A stretch of DNA of 5,390 bases from an uncultured Oscillospiraceae bacterium (GTDB lineage: Bacteria > Bacillota > Clostridia > Oscillospirales > Oscillospiraceae), in assembly GCA_944385065.1 (NCBI GenBank), contig CALWVX010000238.1, forward strand, positions 1 to 5,390. The letters run 5' to 3'. A model generated the notes under the pieces. That model made no database searches. It had not been told where the DNA came from and worked only from the letters and a program-made list of their open reading frames with translations. Every line of letters starts with the position of its first letter. Position 1 is the stretch's first letter. The translations under genes were made by a program, and so were the position numbers. Below are positions 5,344-5,390 of the stretch, one piece after another.

Positions 5344-5390
5344 ATGAGAAACCTGAAGCGGGCTCTCAGCCTGGCTCTGGCCACCGTTAT
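5344..5390 (+). CDS. Exported protein, 5' end only; probable second SLH surface protein
   Basis: Only 15 codons plus two bases are visible. They read MRNLKRALSLALATV: a positively charged start (Arg2, Lys5, Arg6) followed by an Ala/Leu-rich hydrophobic core, which is a Sec signal peptide cut off before its cleavage site. This opening is characteristic, in my recollection, of SLH-domain surface proteins of Oscillospiraceae, so the gene is probably a paralogue of the protein at 1-3129, transcribed the same way. The ATG is supported by AGGAGG at 5331-5336 with a 7-base spacer (aattcca). The exported nature is fairly sure; SLH membership is inference, because no SLH repeat is inside the window. 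Confidence 0.8.
   Translation, partial: MRNLKRALSLALATV

Overview
The window looks like chromosomal DNA from a GC-rich gut clostridium of the Oscillospiraceae type (Flavonifractor/Lawsonibacter/Intestinimonas-like). This placement rests on recognising protein styles, not on a search. The cues are an S-layer-homology (SLH) surface protein with almost entirely C/G-ending codons, a second gene opening with the signal peptide MRNLKRALSLALATV that is typical of SLH proteins in this group, AGGAGG-type ribosome binding sites, and a phage-tail-like 'NYQLNQWEATDQVLRTEFNADNAKLDAAL' protein of a kind common in these genomes.

Layout. Bases 1-3129 (+) hold the 3' part of a large SLH exported protein: the last one and a half or so SLH repeats, a long acidic beta-rich body, an InlB-B-like module and a C-terminal Ig-like module. 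A 13-bp hairpin lies at 3177-3206. Converging on it is a 214-residue gene (3217-3861, -) with a phage tail-fibre-like N-terminus, an alanine-rich coiled coil and an unrecognised beta-rich C-terminal domain. A 249-bp divergent gap follows, carrying a terminator-like hairpin (3975-4012) that points along + with no + gene feeding it. Then comes a complete, apparently monocistronic xylose-isomerase-like TIM-barrel gene (4111-4953, +), with a plausible promoter and a strong terminator (4987-5017).

The final 390-bp gap holds clustered GCTACCA heptamers, including a 16-bp direct repeat, then a second strong terminator (5153-5187) with no obvious gene to end. After this comes a structured leader with a stretch complementary to the next gene's Shine-Dalgarno sequence. 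At 5344 a new gene begins; its signal peptide predicts another SLH protein.

Reading as a whole: two probable SLH paralogues, transcribed the same way, are separated by about 2.2 kb. That interval contains two unrelated single-gene units, orphan terminators and a short-repeat cluster. The tail-fibre-like gene, the repeats and the orphan terminators suggest that the gap between the surface-protein genes has gained or lost DNA. The TIM-barrel enzyme has no pathway neighbour here, so its substrate cannot be assigned. I found no RNA genes, CRISPR arrays, intact insertion sequences or intact mobile elements. A new multi-gene system is not demonstrated; the most unusual parts are the 5037-5187 repeat/terminator cluster and the leader before the second surface-protein gene.
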